64,000 nucleotides of DNA from Brevundimonas subvibrioides (GTDB lineage: Bacteria; Pseudomonadota; Alphaproteobacteria; Caulobacterales; Caulobacteraceae), in the NCBI RefSeq assembly GCF_027271155.1, contig NZ_CP114542.1, forward strand, positions 2,465,001 through 2,529,000. The letters run 5' to 3'. The position numbers and the translations under genes were made by a program. A model generated the notes under the pieces. That model saw only the letters and a list, made by a program, of their open reading frames with translations, made no database searches and had not been told where the DNA came from. Positions within the stretch are counted from its first letter, which is position 1. Every line of letters starts with the position of its first letter. This document shows positions 53,300 to 61,201 of this stretch, one piece after another.

Positions 53300-54220
53300 T
53301 TACGCCTCCCCCAAAGCCCGGACATGAGCGAGGGCCGAACGGCCCAGTCCTTCAAGGTCGTAACCGCCCTCGAGCGAGGAGACAACCTTGCCGCCGCATC
53401 GACGGCGCGCGACCTCCAGAACCGCTCGGGTCGCCCAGGCGAAATCATCGGGCTCCAGCGACTGGTGGGCCAGCGGATCGCGACGGTGGGCGTCGAACCC
53501 GGCGGAGATCAGGATCAGGTCCGGGGCGAAATCATCGAGCGCCGGCATCAGGCCGCCGGCGAAGCTCGCGCGCCACGATTCGCGCGCGGCATGGGGCTCG
53601 ACCGGGACATTGACGATGTTGCCGACCCCGGTCTCCGACGGGGCACCCGTGCCGGGATACAGCGGCATCTGGTGGATGGAGGCCAGGAACAGGCTGTCGT
53701 CCGCCTCGAACGCCTCCTGCGTGCCATTGCCGTGGTGCACGTCGAAATCGACCACGGCGACGCGGTCCATGCCGAGCGTCCGGGCGACCCGGGCCGCGAC
53801 GGCGACGTTGGAGAACAGGCAGAACCCCATGGCCCGGGCCGGTTCCGCGTGGTGGCCAGGCGGGCGGACGGCGGCGAACGCCCTGGCGGTCTGGCCCTCC
53901 GCCACGGCGCGAACGGCATCAATAACGGCCCCGGCCGCAAGACGGGCCGCACGGACGCTTCCGGGGGAAAGGACGGTGTCGGCGTCCAGCTGGGCCAGTC
54001 CCCGCGCGGGTGAGGCCTCGATCATGCGTGTGACATAGGCGGCCGGATGAATCCGCTCCAGATCGGCGACAGCGGCCTCGGTGGCGGCATGGCGGTCGAG
54101 CGACAGGTCCGAATCATCGAGTGCGGCCAGGACGGCAGACAGTCGTTCGGGGCGCTCCGGGTGACCCGCACCGGGCGCATGGGCGATCATGTCGGGGTGG
54201 GTGAACAGGGCAACGGACAT
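53300..54220 (-). CDS. Class II HDAC-like deacetylase (acetoin utilization family)
   Basis: This 306-residue arginase-fold enzyme probably deacetylates acetylated lysines or polyamines. The active-site histidine pair is in RPPGHHAEPARAMGFC. Zinc ligands are in VVDFDVHHGNGTQ (Asp, His) and SAGFDAHRRDP (Asp). GGYDLEGLG near the C-terminus carries the usual tyrosine. ATG 54220 gives the normal N-terminus MSVALFTHPDMIAHAPG. In related genomes this gene is often next to xseB. Here the toxin-antitoxin pair and a phosphatase intervene. Confidence 0.91.
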   Translation of the reverse strand: MSVALFTHPDMIAHAPGAGHPERPERLSAVLAALDDSDLSLDRHAATEAAVADLERIHPAAYVTRMIEASPARGLAQLDADTVLSPGSVRAARLAAGAVIDAVRAVAEGQTARAFAAVRPPGHHAEPARAMGFCLFSNVAVAARVARTLGMDRVAVVDFDVHHGNGTQEAFEADDSLFLASIHQMPLYPGTGAPSETGVGNIVNVPVEPHAARESWRASFAGGLMPALDDFAPDLILISAGFDAHRRDPLAHQSLEPDDFAWATRAVLEVARRRCGGKVVSSLEGGYDLEGLGRSALAHVRALGEA

Positions 54221-54297
54221 CGACGGCAGACTATCCGCGACATGGCGAAAACAACATGGGGGTTGAGGTCGCCCGCATCCCATTCCACAGGGACGGA

Positions 54298-54825
54298 ATG
54301 ACAGACGCCACGATCCGCCCTGCCCGCCCCGATGATGCCGCAGCCCTCGGCGTGCTGGGCCGCCAGACGTTTGTCGATACATTCGTGACCGGCTTTGCGA
54401 TCCCCTATCCGGAGGCCGATCTGGCGGCCTTCCTCGACGCCAGCTTTGCCGAAGCAACCATCGCAGCGAAACTGGCCGAGCCGGGCGCGGCCTGGTGGGT
54501 GGCGGAGCGGGACGGGGCCTTGCTGGCCTTCGCCAACGCCGGGCCGAACACCCTGCCCCACCTGGACGGAAAGGCCAGCCACGCCGAGCTGCGTCGTCTG
54601 TATGTCGGCCGGGGTGCCCAGGGACTGGGTCTGGGGACGCGACTGCTGAAGGTCTCGCTGGACTGGATGGAAGCCAACACAGACGGCCCGCTCTGGATCG
54701 GTGTCTGGAGCGGTAACGAAAAGGCGCAAAAACTCTACACTGCCTACGGCTTCGAAAAGGCGGGCGAATATCAGTATCCGGTCGGCAACTGGCTGGACGA
54801 CGAGTTCATCTTGCGGCGCGGCTGA
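54298..54825 (+). CDS. GNAT family N-acetyltransferase
   Basis: This 175-residue protein has a GNAT fold. ATIRPARPDDAAALG opens it. The acetyl-CoA motif A is LRRLYVGRGAQGLGLGTRLLK (in part: V-x-x-x-x-Q-G-x-G-x-G-T). The closing motif is NEKAQKLYTAYGFEKAGEY. The substrate is unknown. ATG 54298, with AGGGACGG before it, is preferred over ATG 54256. The VWA gene follows by 20 bases. Confidence 0.9.
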   Translation: MTDATIRPARPDDAAALGVLGRQTFVDTFVTGFAIPYPEADLAAFLDASFAEATIAAKLAEPGAAWWVAERDGALLAFANAGPNTLPHLDGKASHAELRRLYVGRGAQGLGLGTRLLKVSLDWMEANTDGPLWIGVWSGNEKAQKLYTAYGFEKAGEYQYPVGNWLDDEFILRRG

Positions 54826-54845
54826 TCGAGGCTCAGGTTCGGATC

Positions 54846-56024
54846 ATGCTCCTCCCCTTCTTCACCGCCCTGCGGCAGGCCAAGGTGCCCGTCTCGACCA
54901 AGGAATGGCTTCATCTGATGGAGGCCATGGACAAGGATGTGGCCGGAGGGCGGGTCGAGGACTTTTATCACCTGTCGCGTGCGGTCCTGGTCAAGGACGA
55001 AAAGCATTACGACCGGTTCGACCAGGTGTTCGGGACCGTGTTCAAGGGTATCGAGACGATCGGTGCCGGCGAGGAGCCGGGCCTGGATGTGCCCGAGGAC
55101 TGGCTGAAGCTGCTGAACCAGAAATTCCTCACCGACGAGGAAAAGGCCGAGATCGAGGCGTTGGGCGGCTTCGAAAAGCTGATGGAAACGCTCAGACAGC
55201 GGATGGAGGAGCAGAAGGAGCGTCACGAGGGCGGATCCAAATGGATCGGCACCGGCGGGACCAGCCCCTTCGGCCACGGCGGCTACAACCCCGAGGGCGT
55301 GCGAATCGGCGGGCCGGCCAAACAGGGCCGCGCAGTCAAGGTCTGGGAGAAACGCGAATACCGGAACCTGGACGACACAGTCGAACTGGGGACACGCAAC
55401 ATCAAGGTCGCCCTGCGCCGCCTGCGCCGGTTTGCGCGCGAGGGCGCGGCCGAGGAACTGGACATCGACGGGACGATCGACGGGACGGCGCGGCAGGGCT
55501 GGCTCGACATCCGGATGCGCCCGGAACGGCGCAATACGATCAAGGTGCTGCTGTTCCTGGACGTCGGCGGGTCGATGGATGGCCACATCAAGCTGTGCGA
55601 GGAGCTGTTCTCGGCGGCCCGGACCGAGTTCAAGAACCTCGAATTCTTCTACTTTCACAATTGCCTCTACGAGGGTGTCTGGAAGGACAACCGCCGCCGG
55701 CATTCCGAGAAGATCCCTACCTGGGACCTGCTCAATCGCTACAATGGCGACTGGCGCGCGATCTTCGTCGGCGACGCAACCATGAGCCCGTACGAGGTCA
55801 CCATGCCCGGTGGATCGGTGGAGCACTGGAACGAGGAAGCCGGAGCGGTCTGGATGCGGCGCGCGCGGCTACAGTGGGACAAGTCGGTGTGGCTGAACCC
55901 GGTGGCCGAACGGTACTGGAGCTACACAGCCTCGGTGAAGCTGCTCAGCGAGGTCATGGACGAGCGGATGTATCCGCTGACACTGGACGGGCTGGACCGG
56001 GCGATGCGGGCGTTGACGCGCTAG
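54846..56024 (+). CDS. CoxE-like von Willebrand factor A domain protein
   Basis: This 392-residue cytoplasmic protein has an N-terminal helical part (MLLPFFTALRQAKVPVS) and a C-terminal VWA domain. The metal-ion motif is DVGGSMDGH near residue 240. In this CoxE branch the classic DxSxS is DxGGSM. CoxE-type proteins usually partner MoxR AAA+ ATPases to insert metals or assemble complexes. No such ATPase gene is in the neighbourhood. It starts at ATG 54846, after GGCTCAGGTTCGG. Confidence 0.86.
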   Translation: MLLPFFTALRQAKVPVSTKEWLHLMEAMDKDVAGGRVEDFYHLSRAVLVKDEKHYDRFDQVFGTVFKGIETIGAGEEPGLDVPEDWLKLLNQKFLTDEEKAEIEALGGFEKLMETLRQRMEEQKERHEGGSKWIGTGGTSPFGHGGYNPEGVRIGGPAKQGRAVKVWEKREYRNLDDTVELGTRNIKVALRRLRRFAREGAAEELDIDGTIDGTARQGWLDIRMRPERRNTIKVLLFLDVGGSMDGHIKLCEELFSAARTEFKNLEFFYFHNCLYEGVWKDNRRRHSEKIPTWDLLNRYNGDWRAIFVGDATMSPYEVTMPGGSVEHWNEEAGAVWMRRARLQWDKSVWLNPVAERYWSYTASVKLLSEVMDERMYPLTLDGLDRAMRALTR

Positions 56025-56099
56025 CCTGTGCGGTGACGCAGAGGTGAGATGCGCTGCGCGGCTATCCGTGTCACTGTGCACGGGATCTGGAGGCCACCG

Positions 56100-56591
56100 A
56101 TGCTGACCGCCCTGATGATGGCAACGATGCTGCAACAGACGGTGCCCATATGGGACACGCCGCAGGCGGAGCCTCCGGTCGTCAACGAGGCCGTCGCACC
56201 CGCCGCGAACCTGCCCGCCTGGGCCCTGGACGATCCGTTCGGCTGGGAGCGGTCGCAGTGCAGTCCGCTTCTCAGGAAAGAGGCTTCCCTGGAGATTTGC
56301 CAGGCGCGCGTGCGGGGCGAATTGTCGGCCGCCCTGGGGGATCGCCTGCCGGCGGGCCTTCAGCCGCCGGGCGAGCCGGTGCCGTGTCTGGCCACGCCGG
56401 ACACTACAGGGGCCTATCCGCTTCAATGCGGACTGCCGGAGCGGCGCACGGCACAGACCGTGACGCCCCGCATCGCCGAATGCCGCTCGCGGCCCACGCG
56501 GCAAGGCGGATCAGTCGCTTTCGTGACGGAATGCGAGCCGGAGGCGGCAGAGACCCGCGGCCTGACCTTCCGGCTTGGCGACAGCGACTGA
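56100..56591 (+). CDS. Secreted cysteine-containing protein of unknown function
   Basis: I do not recognise this 163-residue protein. It begins with a short hydrophobic stretch (MLTALMMATMLQQTVPIW) that may be a signal. Scattered cysteines follow (QCSPLL, ICQAR, PCLATP, LQCGLP, ECRSRP, ECEPE), suggesting disulfides in the periplasm. ATG 56100 follows GGAGGCCACCG. An upstream start at 56049 lacks such a site. A bidirectional-looking terminator follows. Confidence 0.62.
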   Translation: MLTALMMATMLQQTVPIWDTPQAEPPVVNEAVAPAANLPAWALDDPFGWERSQCSPLLRKEASLEICQARVRGELSAALGDRLPAGLQPPGEPVPCLATPDTTGAYPLQCGLPERRTAQTVTPRIAECRSRPTRQGGSVAFVTECEPEAAETRGLTFRLGDSD

Positions 56592-56601
56592 GCCGGAACG
56601 C

Positions 56602-56628
56602 AAAAGGGCCGCTCCGGCGGAGCGACCC
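56602..56628 (-). terminator. Terminator between the unknown secreted-protein gene and csbD
   Basis: GGGCCGCTCC and GGAGCGACCC pair over ten positions (one U-G wobble on the minus strand) around a three-base loop. On the minus strand it is followed by TTTTG, so it chiefly terminates csbD. It can also stop transcripts arriving from the left. Confidence 0.8.
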
Positions 56629-56654
56629 TCTCGTTCATGCGGGAAACGAAAGCC

Positions 56655-56843
56655 CTAGTTGCGCTTGTCGTTTTCGCGCAGGCTGTCCTTGACGCCACCG
56701 ACGGCATTCTGGACCTTGCCCTCGACCTGCTCGGCCTTGCCTTCGGCTTTCAGCTTCTCGTCACCCGTGAGATTGCCGAAGCCCTCCTTGATCTTGCCAC
56801 CGACGTTTTTGGCGGCGCCTTCAACGCGATCATGATCGGCCAT
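56655..56843 (-). CDS. CsbD family stress protein
   Basis: This 62-residue hydrophilic protein has the CsbD pattern: DRVEGAAKNVGGKIKEGFGNLTGDEKLKAEGKAEQ (given in pieces), then a GKVQNAVGGVKDSL repeat. Members are induced in stationary phase or general stress and are of unknown mechanism. In Alphaproteobacteria they are often part of the general stress regulon. It has its own terminator. Confidence 0.92.
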   Translation of the reverse strand: MADHDRVEGAAKNVGGKIKEGFGNLTGDEKLKAEGKAEQVEGKVQNAVGGVKDSLRENDKRN

Positions 56844-56934
56844 GGGGAGGCTCCTGTCGTTCGGCGTCAGCCACAGCGGCGACGCTTCGGCAGACAGAGC
56901 GAACGATCCGGAAAGCCGTTCCGTATGCTGGAGC

Positions 56935-57378
56935 TTAGCGCCTGAGCCATTTCACCACGGCCCAGGCGTGGGCGTCGTGGCGAAGTTCCGCCAGGGCGGT
57001 CCTGGGATGCAGCCAGACCAGTTCATGGTCCGTCTCCACCTTTCGCGTCGGATCGAGGGCCAGCATTTCGGCGATCCAGAACCCGCCGACATTGTTGACG
57101 GGAACACCGTCGGACTTGCGAAAGAACTGACCCGCTTCAGCCAGACGTTCCAGTGGCCGGACTGTCATCCCGGTCTCTTCGAGGAACTCGCGGATCAAGG
57201 CCTCTGGTTCCGTCTCGTCGCCATCGACGGCACCGCCGGGCAGGTCGAGATAGGGCGTGTCTCGCGACACGCGGACACAGGCGATCTTTTCGTCGTGGAA
57301 GACCAGTCCGAAGACGGCCGGACGGAGCAGAAAGGTCGCCCCCGCATCGGCCTCGCCGAACTGCAGCGCGGGAGTCAA
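56935..57378 (-). CDS. Nudix hydrolase
   Basis: This 147-residue protein has a full Nudix box (GGAVDGDETEPEALIREF, then LEETGM, matching GX5EX7REUXEEXGU), which hydrolyses nucleoside diphosphates linked to another moiety. The substrate is unknown. The start is TTG 57378, inside a TTGA overlap with the stop of the sensor kinase gene upstream, so it is probably translated by coupling and is the last gene of the signalling operon. Confidence 0.9.
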   Translation of the reverse strand: MTPALQFGEADAGATFLLRPAVFGLVFHDEKIACVRVSRDTPYLDLPGGAVDGDETEPEALIREFLEETGMTVRPLERLAEAGQFFRKSDGVPVNNVGGFWIAEMLALDPTRKVETDHELVWLHPRTALAELRHDAHAWAVVKWLRR

Positions 57379-58415
57379 AGGTCGAAGGCCAGGCGCGCGC
57401 GGACGCCCTTGTGCGCCCCATCGATTTCAACGGACGAACGCAGGCCCGAGGCCATGGCGGTGATGATCTTGCCGCCCAGACCGGTTCCCTTCGGCTTGCC
57501 GTCGCCCAGACCCGGACCATCGTCCTCGACCGTCAGGATGGCGCGCCCGGCCGAGTCGGGCTCCAGGATCACCCGGATTTCGCCGGTCTGGCCCGGCGCA
57601 TAGGCGTATTTGACCGCATTGGTGACAAGCTCGGTCACCACGACCCCCAGCGACACGGCCTGATCGGTCGTGACCCTCATGGCGGTGGCCTGCAGGGTGA
57701 TGCAGGGCGAGCAGTCGTCGGGACCCAGGGACTTGGACAGTTCGTCGACCAGGCCCTCCAGATAGGCCTGCATGTCCACCGTCTCCATATCGCCCGACGT
57801 GTAGAGACGCCGGTGCACATGAGCGACGGCCTCGATGCGCGCCTGCGCCTCCCTCAGCGCACTACGGGCTCCCTCGTCCGCGAGGTGACGCAGTTGCAGC
57901 GACATGAAGGTCGAGACCAGCTGCAGCGAGTTGCCGACCCGGTGATTGACCTCACGCAGCATGGCTTCGGCGCGATCGCGGGCCAGCCGCACCTGTTCCT
58001 GGGCCTCTTCGTTTTCCCGCTCCAGACGGCGGCGCAGCAGCGCATCCTCCAGCGCCGAACGCAGCAGGGCGGTGAAGTCCTCGGATACGTCCTTGATCAC
58101 ATAGTCGGCCGCCCCGGCCCGCAGGGCGGCGACCGCGATCCGGCCTTCCTGGGCCCCCGTGACATAAACGACCGGCGGGGGTGCCGGGCGGTGCAGCAAC
58201 TCGGGCAGGACGTCCAGCCCGTCGCGGCCGGGCATGTAGTGATCCAGCGCACAGACATCATAGTCGTCGGCGTCCAGCGCCGCGACGCCGGCATCGCCGT
58301 CAGCGGCGAGGGTCACGTCATAGCCGTGGCGGCCGAGTTCCTTCTGAACGAGCCGCGACAGACCACGGTCGTCGTCTATGTAGAGCAGCCGAATGAGCGG
58401 CTTGTCAGGGGTCAT
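57375..58415 (-). CDS. Response-regulator/HWE-type histidine kinase hybrid
   Basis: This 346-residue soluble protein has an N-terminal receiver domain (phospho-acceptor Asp58 in CALDHYMPG; IDDD acid pocket near residue 14; conserved lysine in YVIKDVS). It is followed by a HisKA_2 dimerisation helix (EVNHRVGNSLQLV, His near residue 157) and an HATPase_c domain (TELVTNAVKYAY, VEDDGPGLG, GTGLGGKI). The receiver probably switches kinase activity. Its phosphotransfer partner is not known. It overlaps the response regulator upstream by four bases (ATGA). Confidence 0.92.
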   Translation of the reverse strand: MTPDKPLIRLLYIDDDRGLSRLVQKELGRHGYDVTLAADGDAGVAALDADDYDVCALDHYMPGRDGLDVLPELLHRPAPPPVVYVTGAQEGRIAVAALRAGAADYVIKDVSEDFTALLRSALEDALLRRRLERENEEAQEQVRLARDRAEAMLREVNHRVGNSLQLVSTFMSLQLRHLADEGARSALREAQARIEAVAHVHRRLYTSGDMETVDMQAYLEGLVDELSKSLGPDDCSPCITLQATAMRVTTDQAVSLGVVVTELVTNAVKYAYAPGQTGEIRVILEPDSAGRAILTVEDDGPGLGDGKPKGTGLGGKIITAMASGLRSSVEIDGAHKGVRARLAFDL

Positions 58416-58843
58416 TCGATGTCCGGGGCCTGCATGACCGACAGGAACAGGCCCAGCTGCCGGATAGCCCCCGCGAAGCTTTCGTAATCGACCGGCTTGG
58501 TGATGTAGACATTGCAGCCCAGGTCGTAGCACCGCTGGATCTCGGTCTTGTCGTCGGTGGTGGTCAGGACGACGACCGGTGCGCGCTTCAGGCGATCGTC
58601 CTTCTTCACCTCGGCCAGGATGTCGGTCCCGCTCATGTCCGGCAGATTCAGATCCAGCAGGATCAGCATGGGACCGTTGGCACGGATTTCGTCGCTGAAC
58701 AGATAGTCGAGCGCGGGCTGGCCGTGATCGAAATGGACGATCTCGTTGGAGATATTGGCCCTGCGTATGTTCTTCTCGATCAGTTTGGCATGACCGTGAT
58801 CGTCCTCGACCATCACGATCTTGACAGGATTGCTGCTGGTCAA
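58412..58843 (-). CDS. Single-domain response regulator (Rcp1-like)
   Basis: This 143-residue protein is a lone receiver domain: VEDDHGHAKLIEKN at the acid pocket, Asp64 in LDLNLPDMSG, TTTDD, and ITKPVDYESF with the conserved lysine. The type is often paired with phytochrome-like or CHASE3 kinases and lacks an output domain. The start is TTG 58843 in a TTGA overlap with the kinase stop. It probably accepts phosphate from the kinase encoded just before it. Confidence 0.93.
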   Translation of the reverse strand: MTSSNPVKIVMVEDDHGHAKLIEKNIRRANISNEIVHFDHGQPALDYLFSDEIRANGPMLILLDLNLPDMSGTDILAEVKKDDRLKRAPVVVLTTTDDKTEIQRCYDLGCNVYITKPVDYESFAGAIRQLGLFLSVMQAPDIE

Positions 58844-60369
58844 AGGGCGTCTCCGGCGGCGTCGAGGATGAGGCGTTTGGGGAATTTCAGGCGGAATGTC
58901 GAGCCTTCGCCCGGGACGGACTCGACCCTGACGTCACCGCCCAGACGGCGAACGCTGTTGCGGACGAAGGCAAGGCCGAGGCCTTCGCCCTTCTGGTCCT
59001 GGCGGCCTGCACGACGGAACAGCTCAAAGACCCGTTCATGGTCTTTTTCAGCGATCCCGCGGCCGTTGTCGGCGATGGCGTACTCGACCCATCCGCCAGG
59101 CAGATCGCGGCCGGTGACCTCGATACGACCCGGTCGACCGGGCTGCAGGTATTTCACGGCATTATCGATCAGATTGCCGAGGATCTGTTCCATCGACAGG
59201 CGATCGCTCTCGATCGGCACCATTTCGCCGACGACAACCTCCGTTTCGGTGGCCTCAAGCTGGTGGCGCACGGTGTCTGCGATCCGTGCCGTCAAATCGC
59301 CGACGTCGAGTGTTTCCGGCACCAGATTGCGCCGTCCCTCACGCGACAGCTTCAGGATGGCGTTGATCAGCCGGTCCATCTTCTCGGTGGAGGCACGGAT
59401 GAACCCGACCGCCTCGGGGATGTCCTCTCGCGCGGCGGTCAGCGCATCCCGTTCCAGCAGCTCGGGTGCCACCGTCTCGACCCTGGTCATCTGCAGATCG
59501 ATGGTCCTGCCGGCCTGTTCCAGCTCGGCCGTGTAGCCCATCACATTGACCAGCGGGGAGCGCAGGTCGTGACTGACGATATAGGCAAAGCGCTGCACCT
59601 CTTCATTGGAGCGGAGCAGGGCAGCCGTGCGGGCCTTCACCGTTTCCTCCAGTCCCGCGTTCACACGGTCGATCGCGGCCTGGGCATCCTTCAGCTCGGC
59701 CAGATAGCGCCGGACCAGCAGGAAGACGACGACCCCCAGCAGCAGGATCAGCAGTCCGGCGAGTCCATTGACGACGGCCGTGAAGGCGGCCGAGCCCTCC
59801 GACTGAGCCCGCCTCTCGGCGAGGCGAGTGCCCATCCGCCTGTCGAGATCGCCGAGTTCGGACTCCAGCTGCTCCATCAGGGCCTTACCGTCCCCCTGCG
59901 CGATCCGCCGGGTTGCCTGCTGGCCCTGGCCACCCTCGCTCAACCCGATGACCGCCGACATTTCGAGAATCTTGTCTCGCGAAAGGCGCGTCACGGACTC
60001 GACCGTCGCGACATCGACCGGATCGTTTCCCAACCGCTCGGCCAGGGTGTCGATCAGATAGGCATTGGCCTGCACCGCCCGGTCATACTCCATGCGGAAG
60101 CTGTACAGCCCGGTCAGGACGTAGCCGCGCTGGGCCGTCTCGGCATCCTTGAGGTTGAGCAGCAGGAGCCGGCCAGAGCGTCGGGCCTGCCAGGCCGCCT
60201 CGACCTGGTCGTTGAACGCGGCCGTACGCTGGATCATCACGAAGGTGGTGGCGTTGACGATCAACAGGAGCAGGATCGCCACCGACAGCAGCAGGACGAT
60301 CGAGCGTCCCAGCGTGCGCTGTCGCAGAAGCGCGCCGACGTTCGAGACGATGTCCGAGAACGAAACCAT
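58840..60369 (-). CDS. CHASE3 membrane sensor histidine kinase
   Basis: This 509-residue kinase has two membrane helices (about residues 20-42 and 190-212) flanking a CHASE3 extracytoplasmic domain. A coiled linker follows, then HisKA (phospho-His in YIVSHDLRSPLVN near residue 268) and HATPase_c (NLIDNAVKYL, DNGRGI, GEGLGLAF). ATG 60369 gives the membrane-anchored start MVSFSDIV. It is the first gene of a four-gene overlapping signalling operon. Confidence 0.93.
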   Translation of the reverse strand: MVSFSDIVSNVGALLRQRTLGRSIVLLLSVAILLLLIVNATTFVMIQRTAAFNDQVEAAWQARRSGRLLLLNLKDAETAQRGYVLTGLYSFRMEYDRAVQANAYLIDTLAERLGNDPVDVATVESVTRLSRDKILEMSAVIGLSEGGQGQQATRRIAQGDGKALMEQLESELGDLDRRMGTRLAERRAQSEGSAAFTAVVNGLAGLLILLLGVVVFLLVRRYLAELKDAQAAIDRVNAGLEETVKARTAALLRSNEEVQRFAYIVSHDLRSPLVNVMGYTAELEQAGRTIDLQMTRVETVAPELLERDALTAAREDIPEAVGFIRASTEKMDRLINAILKLSREGRRNLVPETLDVGDLTARIADTVRHQLEATETEVVVGEMVPIESDRLSMEQILGNLIDNAVKYLQPGRPGRIEVTGRDLPGGWVEYAIADNGRGIAEKDHERVFELFRRAGRQDQKGEGLGLAFVRNSVRRLGGDVRVESVPGEGSTFRLKFPKRLILDAAGDAL

Positions 60370-60484
60370 AACCCGGTGCTTTAGCGGAGCGGTATCGCCT
60401 GTCCAGAGAAGTCGTTCGCGGCACCAGACGTGCAAGGCTAAAGCATTCGGTCAAGAAGCTGTGCCGTTCAGGGAGGTCGATTTC

Positions 60485-61201
60485 ATGGTGTCGTGGTGGT
60501 GGTTCATCCCGACGGCTGTCGCCGTCATCGGAGCCTTGATCCTGATCAGTGGCCTGGCCGGTCTTTTCAAAGGTCGCTTCTTCGGGGGACTGTTCGGCAC
60601 CCTCGCCGGCGGCATGCTGCTTGCCGTGGCATTGGGTGCAGCCCTGCTGGGCCAGAACGTCCAGACCTATTCACGCCTGGCCTATGAGCGACCGGTCGCC
60701 GGCCTGGCGGTCCGCCAGCTCGCCCCGCAGTATTTCGAGGTCACGGTGACCCAGCCTGCCAACGGCGACCTGCCGGCACGAACCGCCGTCTATCCGGTGA
60801 ACGGCGACGAATGGCGGATGGAGGCGCAGGTGTTGAAGTGGAAACCGTGGGCCAGTGTCCTCGGTCTGGACAGCCAGTATCGGCTCGATCGTCTGTCAGG
60901 CCGCTATCAGGACATCGACCAGGAACGCACCGGCGCGCGCAGCGTGCATGCCCTCCATGTCGAGGAGCCCGGAACGATCGCGGGCGTCCAGACGCCGTGG
61001 TCGCTGAGCGCCTGGGACATGGCGCGCAGGTATCGTGGCTATATCGATGCCGTCGACACGCTGTACGGTTCGGCGGCCTATATGCCGATGGCCGATGGCG
61101 GGACCTATGAGGTCTGGATCACCCAGTCCGGCCTGATCGCCCGGCCAACCAACGACGCGGCGCGTGCCGGGTCGGCGGGAGGGTTCGTGCGGGTGAACTA
61201 G
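60485..61201 (+). CDS. Cation/multidrug-type small membrane protein, function unknown
   Basis: This 238-residue protein has two N-terminal membrane helices (MVSWWWFIPTAVAVIGALIL and LFGTLAGGMLLAVALGAALL), then a beta-rich periplasmic domain (EVTVTQPANGDLPARTAVY, DSQYRLDRLSGRY). I do not recognise a named family, and the product name is only descriptive of topology. ATG 60485 opens the first helix. Its TAG stop overlaps the flhA stop in a shared CTAG. Confidence 0.68.
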   Translation: MVSWWWFIPTAVAVIGALILISGLAGLFKGRFFGGLFGTLAGGMLLAVALGAALLGQNVQTYSRLAYERPVAGLAVRQLAPQYFEVTVTQPANGDLPARTAVYPVNGDEWRMEAQVLKWKPWASVLGLDSQYRLDRLSGRYQDIDQERTGARSVHALHVEEPGTIAGVQTPWSLSAWDMARRYRGYIDAVDTLYGSAAYMPMADGGTYEVWITQSGLIARPTNDAARAGSAGGFVRVN

